DNA of 64,000 bases, from NCBI GenBank assembly GCA_013399115.1, contig VXAA01003373.1:96678-160677 (forward strand), given 5' to 3'. The position numbers and the translations under genes were made by a program. Under the pieces are notes generated by a model that saw only the letters and a program-made list of their open reading frames with translations, was not told the origin of the DNA and made no database searches. Positions 36,491-48,982 of this stretch are shown one piece after another (position 1 is the stretch's first letter; every line of letters begins with the position of its first letter). The stretch comes from Anseranas semipalmata (Eukaryota; Chordata; Aves; Anseriformes; Anseranatidae).

Positions 36491-39400
36491 AGAAAATATT
36501 TTTATCAGATAAATGAAGCATGACATACATTTGTTTCATTATTTTTAGCTGCTCTGTGCTGTCAACATGCATAAATACATAACAGGTCTTAAAGAAAAAA
36601 AATATATATTTTTTTATTTAATCTGCAGATAATTCAGAAATTATGGAATCTTAAATATTAATAGCCCAATGATAAAGATCGGTTGGCATCACTGCTAGTA
36701 ATAGGATAATTCAAAAAGTATCCTTTGAATACAAGCTGTTACAAGTTATCCATATCTGCTAAGAATATAAAGTGTATACATAAGGTATTCCAGGAAATAG
36801 CATCCTGAAATATAAAAAATCATTTAAAGAGATGGCCTACAATTGTAAATAATGGCCTACAAAGTAAATGTATAGCATTGATGAAACTATCACAAGAGCT
36901 ACATGACCTGTGTTGGTATCCATGTTGAGAAAAGTATGAATGAGAAAAAAATCAGAATCAGAAAAAAAATAAAATAAAAAAGGAATGGTCTGGTAATTCT
37001 GCTTTAGAGAAAGTTTAACAAACAGGGCAATCTATTTTCTTTACTGTAGGAGAAGATAGACCTGGTCATGCTCAGGAAAGCATTTTCTTATGGTACCCTA
37101 CCCTTCGGTTAAGGCAAATCATTACCTTGAAAAGGTATGTTTAAAAAACATACAATTTCTGACTTCTAGGGTTTCAGGACTGAGATTTGAATTGTCCTGT
37201 TAATCCTTAATCTTTCCTGGTCAAGAAAAATTTATAAGAATATTGTTCACTTGAAGTATGTGGTCATATGTGGTGACTTTTGCACTAGGCTGCTGAGCAT
37301 GCCCTTCTGCGTCATGTAATATATTCACACATGCATGAATGTGGATGTCTTCATTTATGCTGGGAATGTTTCTGCCTCTTTTGCTCTTGAGCGTGTTAGC
37401 AAATAAATATTTAATGGTAGCCTAGTGAATCTTTGATTTTCAAAAAAAGTTTCCTCTGAGGATATTGGTAACAGAAGTTTGGACTCATGAGCACGTTCAA
37501 GGATGCACAGTCAAGGATGTTGGGCTGAACCAGCTCAGAAGCTCCTGACAAACATGCACACCAACTACAGAAGGTGTGATTAATAAATATTTTGGAGACA
37601 ATAGTATTTTTTAATTTATTATTTTATTTTTGTAATGTGGCAACAACTTTTCTGTTTTATTTTTGTGTTTTGTGTTTTAACTCTGTGACTCTTGAAAAAT
37701 ATTTTGGTAGGCTTATTTATTCTTATTTGTCTTTAGTTACCTTTGTCAAAAACGAGATGTAGATGAAAAGAAAGTATGGTTCTGCATTAAAGCATAGTAT
37801 TAATTCACAGCAGATTTAAGTTCAGATTTTGGCTTTACCTCAAGCTTTCAATGCAATTTTGTGGATAAGTCACTGAATCTGAAAGCTTTCACATTGTCTG
37901 GAATATAAATATACTACCATTTTCTTTGTATTATGCTTCAAGGAAGGTATTATTCTAACAGTAAGTGATATTTGACTCTTTGAGAATAGTTTTTGATGTA
38001 TCGATTACGCCCCCAAATAATGTAATTCTATATCTTTGTAAGCTCAACATCTTGATAAACTGCATTATTAGTAAAAAAAAAAAAGGGGGGGGGGAATAAC
38101 TAGGAGGGGGTAGTTGTGTAAGAAGCAAATGTGAACACATAGATCCTTTTTTTTCTTATCAGAGAATTGCATTAGGATACAGCAATGTATACTGATGTTT
38201 AAAAGCAGTTAGGCATCTTGTTTATTCTCGAGCTAATCTGTTAGAATTTACTTTAAAGAGAGGGAGAACTGGAGTCCATGGAATGGTGACACCATGATTT
38301 TTTATGAAGTACGGGTGACAGTGTTAATTATTCTGATAAAGAACCTAACATTGAGAAAGATTAAGTCATTATGCAGTCAAAAAACAATTTCTCACCATGA
38401 AGTTATTGGTTTAAATTGCATTTTGTTATCTTCTACTTGTTTAAATGTGTCATTACTCTTTATAACATATAAACAAAGCAAAACAGAGTAATTTTCAAAT
38501 ATGAAAGAGAATGAAAATCTGGCACCAGTGAAATATACCAGTGATAAAACAGTATAATATAACTAGAGGCTACTCTGTCATAATTTTTAAGTGCTGTGTG
38601 TTGACGTGCTTTTTGGCTGTGTACTGTATGAATTTATCTAATTAATGTTTACCCCAAATAAAAGCAAGCAAGAAAAGGAAAACAACGGTGCAATTTAAAT
38701 AGCATATGACCAAACTTGCTCATATTGGAGAAACAAGCCATAGCAATTCAAGACCCACCAAAAGACATTAGAAGGATACTAAGAAATTGAAAAATAATTA
38801 AAAAAAAAAAAAAAAAAAGATTTGGCAGGAATAAAGCAGTCTGCTTGGAATGAGAGAGAGATACTTGCAAGTGTTGATAAATCCTTTGTTTCATCTTAAT
38901 TTTTGTTTCCTTTTTTTTAGTTTATAAATAGGTTTTGGTTTTGGGTTGTATTGTTTTGTTTTACAAAGCTGTTTCTTGGTGTTTGAAAAGGCATGTTTGA
39001 ATCGATGTGGAACACTACTCAAACCTTACCTCCTCCAAAGGGCAGTGTTTATCTCAATCTTTGTTGAACAAAGCTTCTTAAAGGCACGAAGTCAGACACG
39101 TTGAGGGGTGTACCCAAAGAGGTCATGAAGGGAAGAGATGTAGCTCTTCAGCTGTGACTTTCCAATGAGTGCTCTGTATTATCAAAGATGCCTTTGATGA
39201 CATCTTGATACCTAGCCATGTGAATTGAAATTTGTGCCAAAACATCATTGTCTATATTGTTTTTCTGGATTATCCATTAATGTAGCAAAACAGAACTATG
39301 AATTATTTGCATTCTGCCAAGGTATCTTAAGATTTGTGGAATAGTTAGGTCTACAGTAGTGAGCAACTATTGTGGGGTAGTCAAAAAGAAAAAAAAGAGA

Positions 39401-42400
39401 GAAGGAGAAGTATATGTAATATGGCAGCTGTTCTGGAAAGTAAATACTAAAGCCATATCTGCTATCTATCTTTGAAGAAAAATAATTATAAAAAGTGTCC
39501 ATGGTTAAAGGGATTAAAATACATTTAAATATGTGCAGTATATTAAATAATAAACGTGTCTTTCAAACATTTGTAAAAGGAGTTGGATTCATTGTTTCAG
39601 TCAAAGATATGTTTGCTATTGACAAGATGTTACTGAACAGCTTACAGAGCTTTAACAGATTAATTGTGAATACAAACCTGAATCCTTTAGAATATACAGC
39701 TCATCGATATACATAAAATGAATGTTCAAAACAAACATCTGTTAAAAACAAAACCTTGGGCAAAATAAACCCAGTCAATTGATGGTTAAGGCTTTACTTC
39801 TATACAGCTTAAAAATAGTGTGTGTGGACACGGGGGAGAATGGCAAACTATTTAAGATGCTTGATCTTGAAGTTAAGCATCCTAAAACCATGTTATTATT
39901 ATTATTTTTTTTTGCTTTCTGCCAACAATAAGCTTGCTAGGCAAAAAGTCTGAAAGAATTCTGGTCACATAAAAGTCTCAAGACAAAATGCAAGGGTAAA
40001 GCTGGTGAAAATGCACTGTAATAATTGTTTAATTTAGAAACCTTCAACAATATGATTAAGAGGGATAATTTATGTTGATTCAAGACAGTCTTTTTAAGTG
40101 ATTGCGGTTTGGAAATATATAGTGGGTGAACGTCGTTTGAAATACACTGAAAGAGGCTTTATCCTCTTTGTCCATTTATAAAGTAGGAGAGAGATGAATG
40201 GGCAGCAGTATGAGATTATTCTACAGAAGAGGTGCTGCAGTGTTTCTATTCAGATAGACATAATATCAGGTTGTATCAAACCATTAGCCTTCTTCCTATC
40301 AAGCCATTCTTCTTCTATCTGATCTTTTTTAAACCCACAACTGACACATTTTAGTTAAGTGATAAGGCATGATCGGGGATGTATAGAGAAGACTTCCTAC
40401 TTGGCATAGGATGTAATCAGCTTTCCTGGGCTGTGCAGCTGTAGGTACAGAACCCAGGGTTCTGGGTACAGAACCCAGATCTCCCGAAGTCTGAGCAGAT
40501 TCCTCTGACCCTGAGCCATTAAGGACTGTTAGTCTTTCTAAAGGCAATTAAGTAGATGAATAACCCCAGAATGGATATGTTCATCTCTGTTTTGTATTTG
40601 TGCTAGTCTTTTTCATTTCATTTTCAATTTTTATACATTATAAGGAAATTCAGTCTCATTCCTTTCATTGGTATTCTCTGCTGGCTTGATGAGGTGTCCT
40701 AGCCTTCAGTACCTTAGCTGCTATGAACCAAACAAGGTATTTTATCTTCTCCCACTCCACCAATAGGAAAATTAGGTCCACTGTATTCACTTAGTTTCTG
40801 TAGTTAGGCATCTAGTAATACCTGTGATTGTACTGAACTCTAACTTAGATTTTGGTAACCCTGAGGCAGACTTTACCTGGCATTATTTTCTTCCCAGCTG
40901 TATCCCTCTTCAACCAATCAAGGATGAACTGCTAATAAAAAGTTACAATATCTGCTCTCTTGGTTCTTAAATCCTGCTAGATCTGTAGTGTTACAGATGA
41001 ATCAGTCTGCTTTGTGCACACTTGCAATTTTAAATAAGAGGTAAGTCACTGCTGAGAGAGTGTTTCCAGGAGAAAAGAGAAAGGGTAAATTTATGTTTAT
41101 TTTGGCTGTTGCCAAACAAACAGCTGTTAAGATCATTAGAGGTCATTTCATATACCACCTTTCTTCTGTGAATTACTATCCGTTTGGACAGCATAATAGA
41201 GCTTGATGAGAAGGCTGTATTGGCACTCTCTTTCTGTGTTTTGTAGGTTTCAATGGTTTAAAGCTCTAAGCTAGAGAGTAACTTGGGGTTAGGAATTTAT
41301 TAATGTGAACTGGAACTGAATTAAGATGCATAGCTAATCTTAAAATATAACATAAATGTACTCTTCTGATGCATTTGGATCCAACAGCACAACATCTGAA
41401 ATACTGTACCACGATTAATTTGTCAATAGTTATACATTTATTAGGACAATAAGCACCTTTCCATAGTAGGCAAGTTTTTATTGTTGATGTCCTGTTTTTT
41501 GTTTTTGTTGTTGTTGTTTGTTTGTTTTAATTTGAACAAGGAGGGATTTGGTTAAGCTGTTTTATCTTTTTTTTTTTTTTTTGTCTGAAAAACAATAGAT
41601 TGTATTTCAAAGCATATTTTTTCACTGTAACACCCACCAGCAATTGAGTGCACATCCATTTTGTCGAGGAGTGGAGGTGTTTTGTGTATAATTGTTTTTT
41701 CATGCCAAAACCTTCAAATGCATAACTCTATCAGCCTTTAAAAATAAAGTCAAATCCCTTTCCAAGGATACATAGCAAATTGTTTTTAAATGTAAAATGT
41801 ACTTCACAAAACTGTACAAAACTGTATGTACCCTACGAGTTACCCTTCTGGATTTACAACTCTGACACATTCGAATTTTGTTTGTGTCTTCCTATTACAG
41901 TTACGCAAAAATATATTCTAAAGAGGTGTGAACACTCAGGTGTCAGGCCATTTTTATTAGGACAGAATATTCTAAGTTTTTTAATGTGAATGAAATGTGT
42001 TGATTTTTTGTAAATGTTACTTTCCGTAAGTTGTTGCTATTATTGTTCTTCAGATTAGCTCCTCAGCTTAATGTACTTAAGCTGTTAAAAGTTTGCTTGA
42101 AGCCTTTGAAGCTAATTTGTAACTCAGAAAAATCTGCCAGTATGTCTGAACACATGGGCTTCCAAGAATATACAACATGACAGTTCAGACAAATACTTTT
42201 TCTTCCAGTAAAACACTTTCAAAGAACTTTCAAAACACAACTTGTCTTGCTGTCAAAAAAACCGCAACCAAAAACAAACTACTGCCTCTCACGTCAAGCC
42301 ATGCTGAAACATGAAGCAGGAGTCAATGTTTTCATTATTACAAGGCTTTGCAAGGCAGAACAAAAGTATTGTTTCAAATACAATTATGGCATATAAAAGT

Positions 42401-44070
42401 TTCATACTAAAATTATTAAATTTGTTCATCAAAATTATGGTAAGAAAACAGTAAGAGGATCCTGTTAAGAGAACTATCACTCTTCTTAAAATCTTTTTGC
42501 AAATCCATCACATGCTAATAAGTTAATTGCTTCAGGACTTTTACATTTAATACATTATATGAAAATAAAGTTAAAATATAAAGGACAATTCAGTAGATAC
42601 CTTTTTACTTCTGTATGATCTATGATGAAGTTAGAATTCAGAGCGGAGTAATAGCAATTTGGCTAAGTCTGTACTGGTAAACAAGCTCAATCAGTCTTAT
42701 GTCACTTATGCTGCTTATTTGCTAGCAAGTTTTGTGATGTAGGGTTGTCCTGGTGTCTGGATACAATCTAAGAAATAGCATAGCCCCAGGATGCTTCCTG
42801 AGAAGCATTGTGCTTTGGTGCAGGAACGTTTTAGCACAATGGGTATCAGCTATGCCAAGAATGGTTCTTACATGTTTTATTTACTACTATTAAATGAAGC
42901 TATTGTAGTTTATTACTCCTTTATTACCTAAATGAGATTGTTTACAGGGGAAACAGCACTGCGTAAGGCTCCAAACACCAGCTGGTTGGTTGTGGCATTT
43001 ATTGCTTCATGTTTTATTGACCAGTTGATTTTTGGACATACCACTTCATATGCTGATGCATCAGTTTCTCCATTACTAAAATGTAGTTAATGACAGCATC
43101 CTTTTAAGAGCAGTGATGCTGAATGTGTAATATATATTGAGATAATATTTGAGTTTAATAGAAAGATGAGCTTGGTATAAACTCCTTTTGGAAGTTCTGA
43201 AAAAGCAGGAAGATATAAAATGGAAGAGTAAATTAGTGAAAGGGTCATATAAAGTCATGATGTGCTACACTGGTGTTACCTTTTAATCTGTTTTTGATTC
43301 AAGTTTAAGAAAATCAAAGCAGTCATTTGCTTACATATTTATTCCTAGATGTATCACCTATGAACATGCATTATGTGAAACTATATGCATTTTTTTTTTC
43401 ATTTTTTTCACTAATAGGTGAGCAAAAATATCTGGTTGAAAATAGCTTGACATAAAATCCAATCTAGATATTGCTATCATGAGTTTCTTAGCTGATCTTG
43501 GCTGAACTGATACAGTGTGTTTCTCATATCTTCTGAGAACTAATGTCCTAATCATACAATCCTTGAGATCGATAATAGCATCTTGGACTGTACCAGGAAG
43601 TCAATAGGCAGCTAATGCAGTTCACAAAGCAGTCGGGTCAGAATGTACCGTGCATCCTTGGAAGTTTTTGCTTTCCTTTCAAAGCATCTTTAAGAATAAA
43701 TAATTACAGCTATTCAGTCTAGAGATCACAAAGCCATGATCTCATCTGACAGTTATGGTCATAATTATTGTGCAAAATGCATGTGAAATAGGTGAACTTG
43801 GCAATGAATCACTTGAAACTTCACAGATGACCACCAACCTTACTGAATTCCTCCTGCATGAGTAACTCAGCAGTACTGTTAGTACAATTAACAGCACTTG
43901 ACAAAATTTTGCTTTAATTCCTTCTTTTTAATTAACAATTGAGTGAAAAGAAGGTGCTTATTTAATAGCAGTGATCGAACCCTGTACTTCAGACATTTTC
44001 ATAAGTTTTCTTCAACCAAAATTTCAGTTTTTGCTTTAGTCTGTTTTAATAAGTATTCTTTGTTAACACT
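36491..44070. other. 7.6 kb AT-rich stretch without recognisable genes
   Basis: Holds an A12-G10 run at about 38075-38094, A20-type runs near 38798-38818, T runs at 41566-41582 and a short interleaved direct/inverted repeat at 40444-40478 (GTACAGAACCCAG twice at a 20-bp period, around the palindrome AGAACCCAGGGTTCT). Frames reach only about 73 codons. No transposon young enough to recognise. Confidence 0.6.
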
Positions 44071-44286
44071 ATAATAATAAGTAATAGTAATTATTAAAAA
44101 TAATAATTAATAATTAACAATATAATTACATATTAATTTAATATAATAAATATTATAAATATATTATAAATTGTATATAATATAATATATATAAATAGAT
44201 ACTATGATATATAATTAATTTAATTATATATTAATTATATTAATTAATATAAATTAATATGATTATTATTATTATTAATTAAAATA
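44071..44286. repeat. A+T-only-like low-complexity tract
   Basis: About 215 bp composed almost wholly of A and T with irregular TAATATAATTA, TTAATTA and ATTATTATT motifs. It is not a clean microsatellite. Confidence 0.9.
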
Positions 44287-45229
44287 AGTGTTAATAATTA
44301 GCACTTTTAGCAGCAATGTTAAAAATAAACTTTTTTTCTAGTTTTCAGTAAATATCATAAATACAGTAGTGTATTGCTAATAAACTTAGTTTATTGACAG
44401 CTTTCCATCTAATTTTCAGGTTGATTTGTTTACTAGGACTGCATTACAACATAGTCAAAATATTTTCCCAAATTTATGGGCTGCAGTCTGATTTTCTGAA
44501 GAGTTTTCAACTCAATTACCGTTATCTTACCTTTAATTAGTTTTTTGTGGACAAATAACCTTTCACTGATTTTAATTAGTGAGGATTTTGTTCTGTGAAA
44601 GCTAATTAATTCATTAAAGTCTTTTTAAACATTGGGATTTCTCCTAACAGTACTTGTTTGTTTAGAACTTGGCAATTATTTAATCTGGGTTTGAAGTTAA
44701 AGAGATATTAGAGATTTTAAAGAGTTAAACAGACACTAGTCTGTTGTGCAATACCCACCATAAATCATAGCCAAAAAAATATGTTTTCCCCTTCCCTTCA
44801 AATAAAAATAGCTTCACTTGCTTTTATATTTGCTTTCTTTGTGGCAAGAATTACTATCTTCTTTCAGTCTGAAATTTAAAATATGTTTTATACCAAAAGT
44901 ATCTTAAGATATTGCAGTTGTATCATAAATCTAACAATATTGACTTAGGATTTGCAGTTGACGGGTAATCAAAGCGGGTAATCAAAAGCATTTAAGCATC
45001 AAGGTAAATTTGTGATGTGTGGTTTGTAACATGAAAAGAACATGGAATAGTTACACTATTGAGTTTATTGTTTAATTTAAACTTACTCTGTTTTTAAGCA
45101 ACATTGCAGTTACCACAGAATAAAGATTACTTTAAGGGAGAGTTCTTGCTAAATATGTTAATGGATTTAATGATTTCCTGACTATTTTTATGTCCTGAAA
45201 TGTTTGTGAAATTCTGCATTAAATTTTTC
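44287..45229. other. AT-rich stretch, no gene seen
   Basis: Nothing recognised. Confidence 0.6.
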
Positions 45230-45988
45230 TGGGTCCTGCACCTAGGGCAGAATAACCCCATGCACCAGTACAGGTTGGGAGTTGACCTGCTGGAAAGCAG
45301 CCCTGCGGAGAGGGACCTGGCAGTCCTGGTGGACAGCAGGTTAACCATGAGCCAGCAATGTACCCCTGTGGCCAAGAAGGCCAATGGTATCCTGGGGTGC
45401 ATTAGGAGAAGTGTTGCCAGCAGGCCGAGGGAGGTGATCCTCCCCCTCTGCTCAGCCCTGGTGAAGCCACACCTGGAGCATTGTGTCCAGTTCCAGGCTC
45501 CCCAGTACGAGAGGGACATGGAGCTCCTGGAGTGGGTCCAGCGGAGGGCTACAATGATGATCAGGGGAGTGGAGCATCTCTCATACGAGGAGAGGCTGAG
45601 AGAGCTGGGCCTGTTTAGCTTGGAGAAGAGAAGACTGAGAGGGGATCTTATCAGTGTGTACAAATATCTGAAGGGAGGGTGTCAAGAGGATAGGGCCGGA
45701 CTCTTTTCAGTGGTGCCCAGCGACAGGACAAGAGGCAATGGGCACAAACTGAAACACAGGAAGTTCCAGCTGAATATGAGAAAACACTTTACTGTGGGGG
45801 TGACAGAGCACTGGCACAGGTTGCCCAGAGTGGTTGTGGAGTCTTCTTCTCTGGGAATATTCAAAACCTGCCTGGATGCCATCCTGTGCAATGTGCTCTA
45901 GGTGACAGAGTTTGGCAGGGGGATTGGACTAGATGATCTCCAGAGGTCCCTTCCAACCTCAACCGTTCTGTGATTCTGTGATTCTGTA
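45230..45988 (+). mobile_element. CR1 copy, sense, best preserved in the window
   Basis: 5'-truncated CR1 of about 760 bp. It begins GGGTCCTGCACCTAGGGCAG, runs through the C-terminal part of ORF2 in one uninterrupted frame, stops at TAG (45899-45901), continues with a short 3' UTR (GGATTGGACTAGATGATCTC, GGTCCCTTCCAACCTCAACC) and ends in two to three ATTCTGTG octamers at 45988. The complete frame and clean tail suggest it is the youngest CR1 here. Confidence 0.95.
45233..45901 (+). pseudogene. C-terminal fragment of CR1 ORF2, open frame
   Basis: About 222 codons of the ORF2 region downstream of the reverse-transcriptase catalytic motifs. Landmarks in order are [114 protein letters not shown] and EHWHRLPR. 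The endonuclease and polymerase core are absent because the copy is 5'-truncated. It starts mid-protein with no promoter, so it is not a gene despite the open frame. A minus-strand frame of 178 codons over the same bases is a shadow. Confidence 0.92.
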
Positions 45989-48054
45989 ATTTCTATTTTT
46001 ATCTGTTTTCTAAATACCATCAGAAAAGCAAAACAAAACAAGACCAACAACAAAAACACCTTTTAGTCCTTTTTTATTTTATACAAAATGTTACTGTGCT
46101 TGCAGTTTTTTTAATTATGTAGTAGTGCATAGCCATACATATATATGAGATAATAATAACTATTTATTAAATTAAACACATAATAGTAAAGATATTGGTA
46201 TTTCCTTAAGGAAGATAACCCAATCATACTTGAAAACTAAGGAACATACTAACGATGTGTCATTTCAAGAAAATGAAATTTGATACAGAGACAGACTATA
46301 ACGGCAAGCATAACCATTGGAAGTTAGGATTTTGTTAGAGTTTAGGCAACCTGATTGTGTTTTAGCAAGTTGAATAAGTACAAGCTTGGAAGGAGCTGAG
46401 ACTGGACTGCCTTTTTTTTTTTTTTTTTTTTTTTTTTCCCAGCACAACATATACCTTTGAAATAAACTCAGTTGATGTCTGCCGGTGGTGTTATTTTAAA
46501 TAGGAAAGGTGTTTGACTAGGAGTAATAAGTAGTATTTTGCAATGTGTTGCAGTTACATGTTATGATAGAGAGATTTCACATCACTGAAGAATAAAATGA
46601 GTCCCTCTTTCTGACAGGGAGAAGATGATTATGTCAAGCACAATGGAAATGATTCAATGAAATATGATTTCTTGGAAATCAGTGGCCTGTCAGTGGTATA
46701 ATACATATTTGACTGATGTCCAAATACAGCAGCTGAGAAACCCAGAAATTAGCATGCATGCACATGTTAAAATTTTTAATTGAATACTCCATCATAGCAA
46801 AGCTTGGCAGAAAGCAAAATCATTAGCAGGTGTAGTTCATTAATAAAAGTCAGTCCCATGTATAACTGTACTTAATTTCATGCTATATATTAAGTAACAA
46901 TTATGATTATCCAACAAACATTTATTATTAGCTACTTTATTATGGCCACACGTAATCTAGAGGAAAGACATACAGGGTCACTGACATGTTTACTAATAGC
47001 TCCTACTTTAGTTTCCGGCCACTAAAATGTGGTGATAATTAATATAAGGTTTGTCAAAATACACTACTTTGGAAATAAATACATTGTATTCTAACATAAA
47101 TCAAAAGATAGAGGTGTGCTGCCTTAAAGTTTCGTTATCGAGGACTTAAAGATCTTCAGCAACTAAGGAAAAAAAAAAAGGGGTCTACTTTGGAGTTTAC
47201 TGATGTGGGGTTAAGATTCTTGAACTTTCACTGAAAGTGCCAGTGTTTTATTAAGAAGCCATGAGAGAAATGCATAATGAAGTAATTATCCTTAATATGG
47301 GTCCTTTTTTGGAAAAAAAATACTGCATGGTGTAAAGTGGTAGACAATTTATAAGCACTTTGGAACAAGGTTGAAGAAAACCTTTGTGTTCATTCTACAC
47401 CACACCTAATGAGGCATAGTCGTAGGTATTGATTTATCTGTTAAGTTTGTGTATGTAAGTCACTCAGATGTGGGAAAAAAAGCTGACAATAAAACTTCCT
47501 TAGCCTACAGACATGCAGAGCCCAGAGACTAAGCTGTAACATTACCTAATTGTCACACTGCCCTGAAGAATGTGTACAATAGTTTGATGTATTCAAGTTC
47601 TAAAACCTTTTTATACAAGTTGGATTTTTAAGTGATAACTAAATGAAATTAATTCTACAATTAAGGTCTCTGAAACTACACATTGTGTAAATTACTAATC
47701 TAAGAACAATTACACTAGTGAAAAATTGTCATATCTGTATCGTTCTGAGAGGTAGACTAGTAATTATGGCATTAATGCTTTCTCTTTGTCTTATAGCTGC
47801 CAAAAATATAAAAACACTGAATCATGACTGGAAATGTCTTCTCAGCAAAATAATCTCAACCAAATAAAGATATATGACAGCAGATAATGCTTGCAGTAGC
47901 TAAAGAACATCAGCTGTTTGATTAAATAAATAAAGAGCCTACCAAAGCAGAGCACAGTACTAGGAAGACATCTGTACCACTGATACAAGCTATTTAAACT
48001 ATTTCATAGTTTAAACTATACTGGAACAGTTACTTATAGTTTGGGTTGTGTTTT
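45989..48054. other. AT-rich stretch, no gene seen
   Basis: Contains a 26-T run at 46412-46437. No gene or dated repeat recognised. Confidence 0.65.
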
Positions 48055-48233
48055 TTTCTCTTTCTCTTTCTCTTTCTCTTTCTCTTTCTCTTTCTCTTTC
48101 TCTTTCTCTTTCTCTTTCTCTTTCTCTTTCTCTTTCTCTTTCTCTTTCTCTTTCTCTTCTTTTTTCTTTTTTCTTTTTTCTTTTTTCCTTTTTTTTTCCT
48201 TTCTTTCTCTTTTTTTTTTTTTTCATTTTTTTT
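48055..48233. repeat. (TTTCTC)n microsatellite and adjoining pure pyrimidine tract
   Basis: About 17 nearly perfect TTTCTC hexamers at 48055-48158, then a T-rich TTTTTTC / TTTCC tract to 48233. The whole 180 bp is almost exclusively pyrimidine on the plus strand. Three overlapping plus frames (Phe/Ser/Leu repeats) and one minus frame (Arg/Glu repeats) are artefacts. Confidence 0.97.
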
Positions 48234-48667
48234 TAAGACTAATGGCAGGAATTCCTCTTAGATGTCATTTCCTTCTATGTCTTCACCCTTCACCCCATCC
48301 TTCAATTTCCAGATATGGTGTTGTTGCCACTCTGGTGGCAAAAATTATGCTACATACCAACAAATCCCGAGGATTTGAAACCCATTTCAGGTTTGCTGAA
48401 ATTGCCCTATAGCTATTCTAATTTAAGTCAAGAAATGAACAGTCCTAATGATTTTACAGATTACAACATTGCTCAGAGGTACCATACCATAATGCAGTCG
48501 TTTGAGCTCTACATGAAACATAGAGAAGCCAGGCATGAAATTATGACTGGTTTTGTTGCTCCTACATACACATTCTATTGAGTGCAGTTTTATTGTACCA
48601 TTATGTCTGTGGCTTGAGTAGATATAAAGTGCTTGGAGAAAAATCTTAGTATAGCTTCAGTATAGCT
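48234..48667. other. Unique sequence, no gene seen
   Basis: Nothing recognised. Confidence 0.6.
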
Positions 48668-48982
48668 CTTCTGTACTGAAGGATTGGTTTCTTCTCCCAC
48701 GTGTCCGGTGATAGGACGAGGGGGAATGGGCTTGAGTTGCACCAGGGGAGGTTTAGGTTAGATATTAGGAAAAATTTCTTTACTGAAAGGGTTGTGAGGC
48801 ATTGGAACAGGCTGCCCGGGGAAGTGGTCGAGTCACCATCCCTGGATGTATTTAAAAGATGTTTGGATGTAGAGCTTAGCGACATGGTCTAGTGGAGGTC
48901 TTGTTAGTGTTAGGTCATAGGTTGGACTAGGTGATCTTGAAGGTCTCTTCCAACCTAAAGGATTCTGTGATTCTGTGATTCT
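48668..48982 (+). mobile_element. CR1 copy, sense, 3' end
   Basis: TCCGGTGATAGGACGAGGGG, GGAATGGGCTTGAGTTGCAC, GAGGCATTGGAACAGGCTGC and GTTGGACTAGGTGATCTTGA are the C-terminal ORF2 and 3' UTR of a CR1. It ends with ATTCTGTG octamers at 48982. The frame 48701-48892 keeps [20 protein letters not shown] and [20 protein letters not shown]. The left limit is approximate. Confidence 0.93.

Noticed and set aside
45127..45663. 178-codon minus-strand frame
   Set aside because: Antisense shadow of the CR1 ORF2 remnant.
48011..48412. Phe/Ser/Leu and Arg/Glu repeat frames
   Set aside because: Translation of the TTTCTC hexamer tract.
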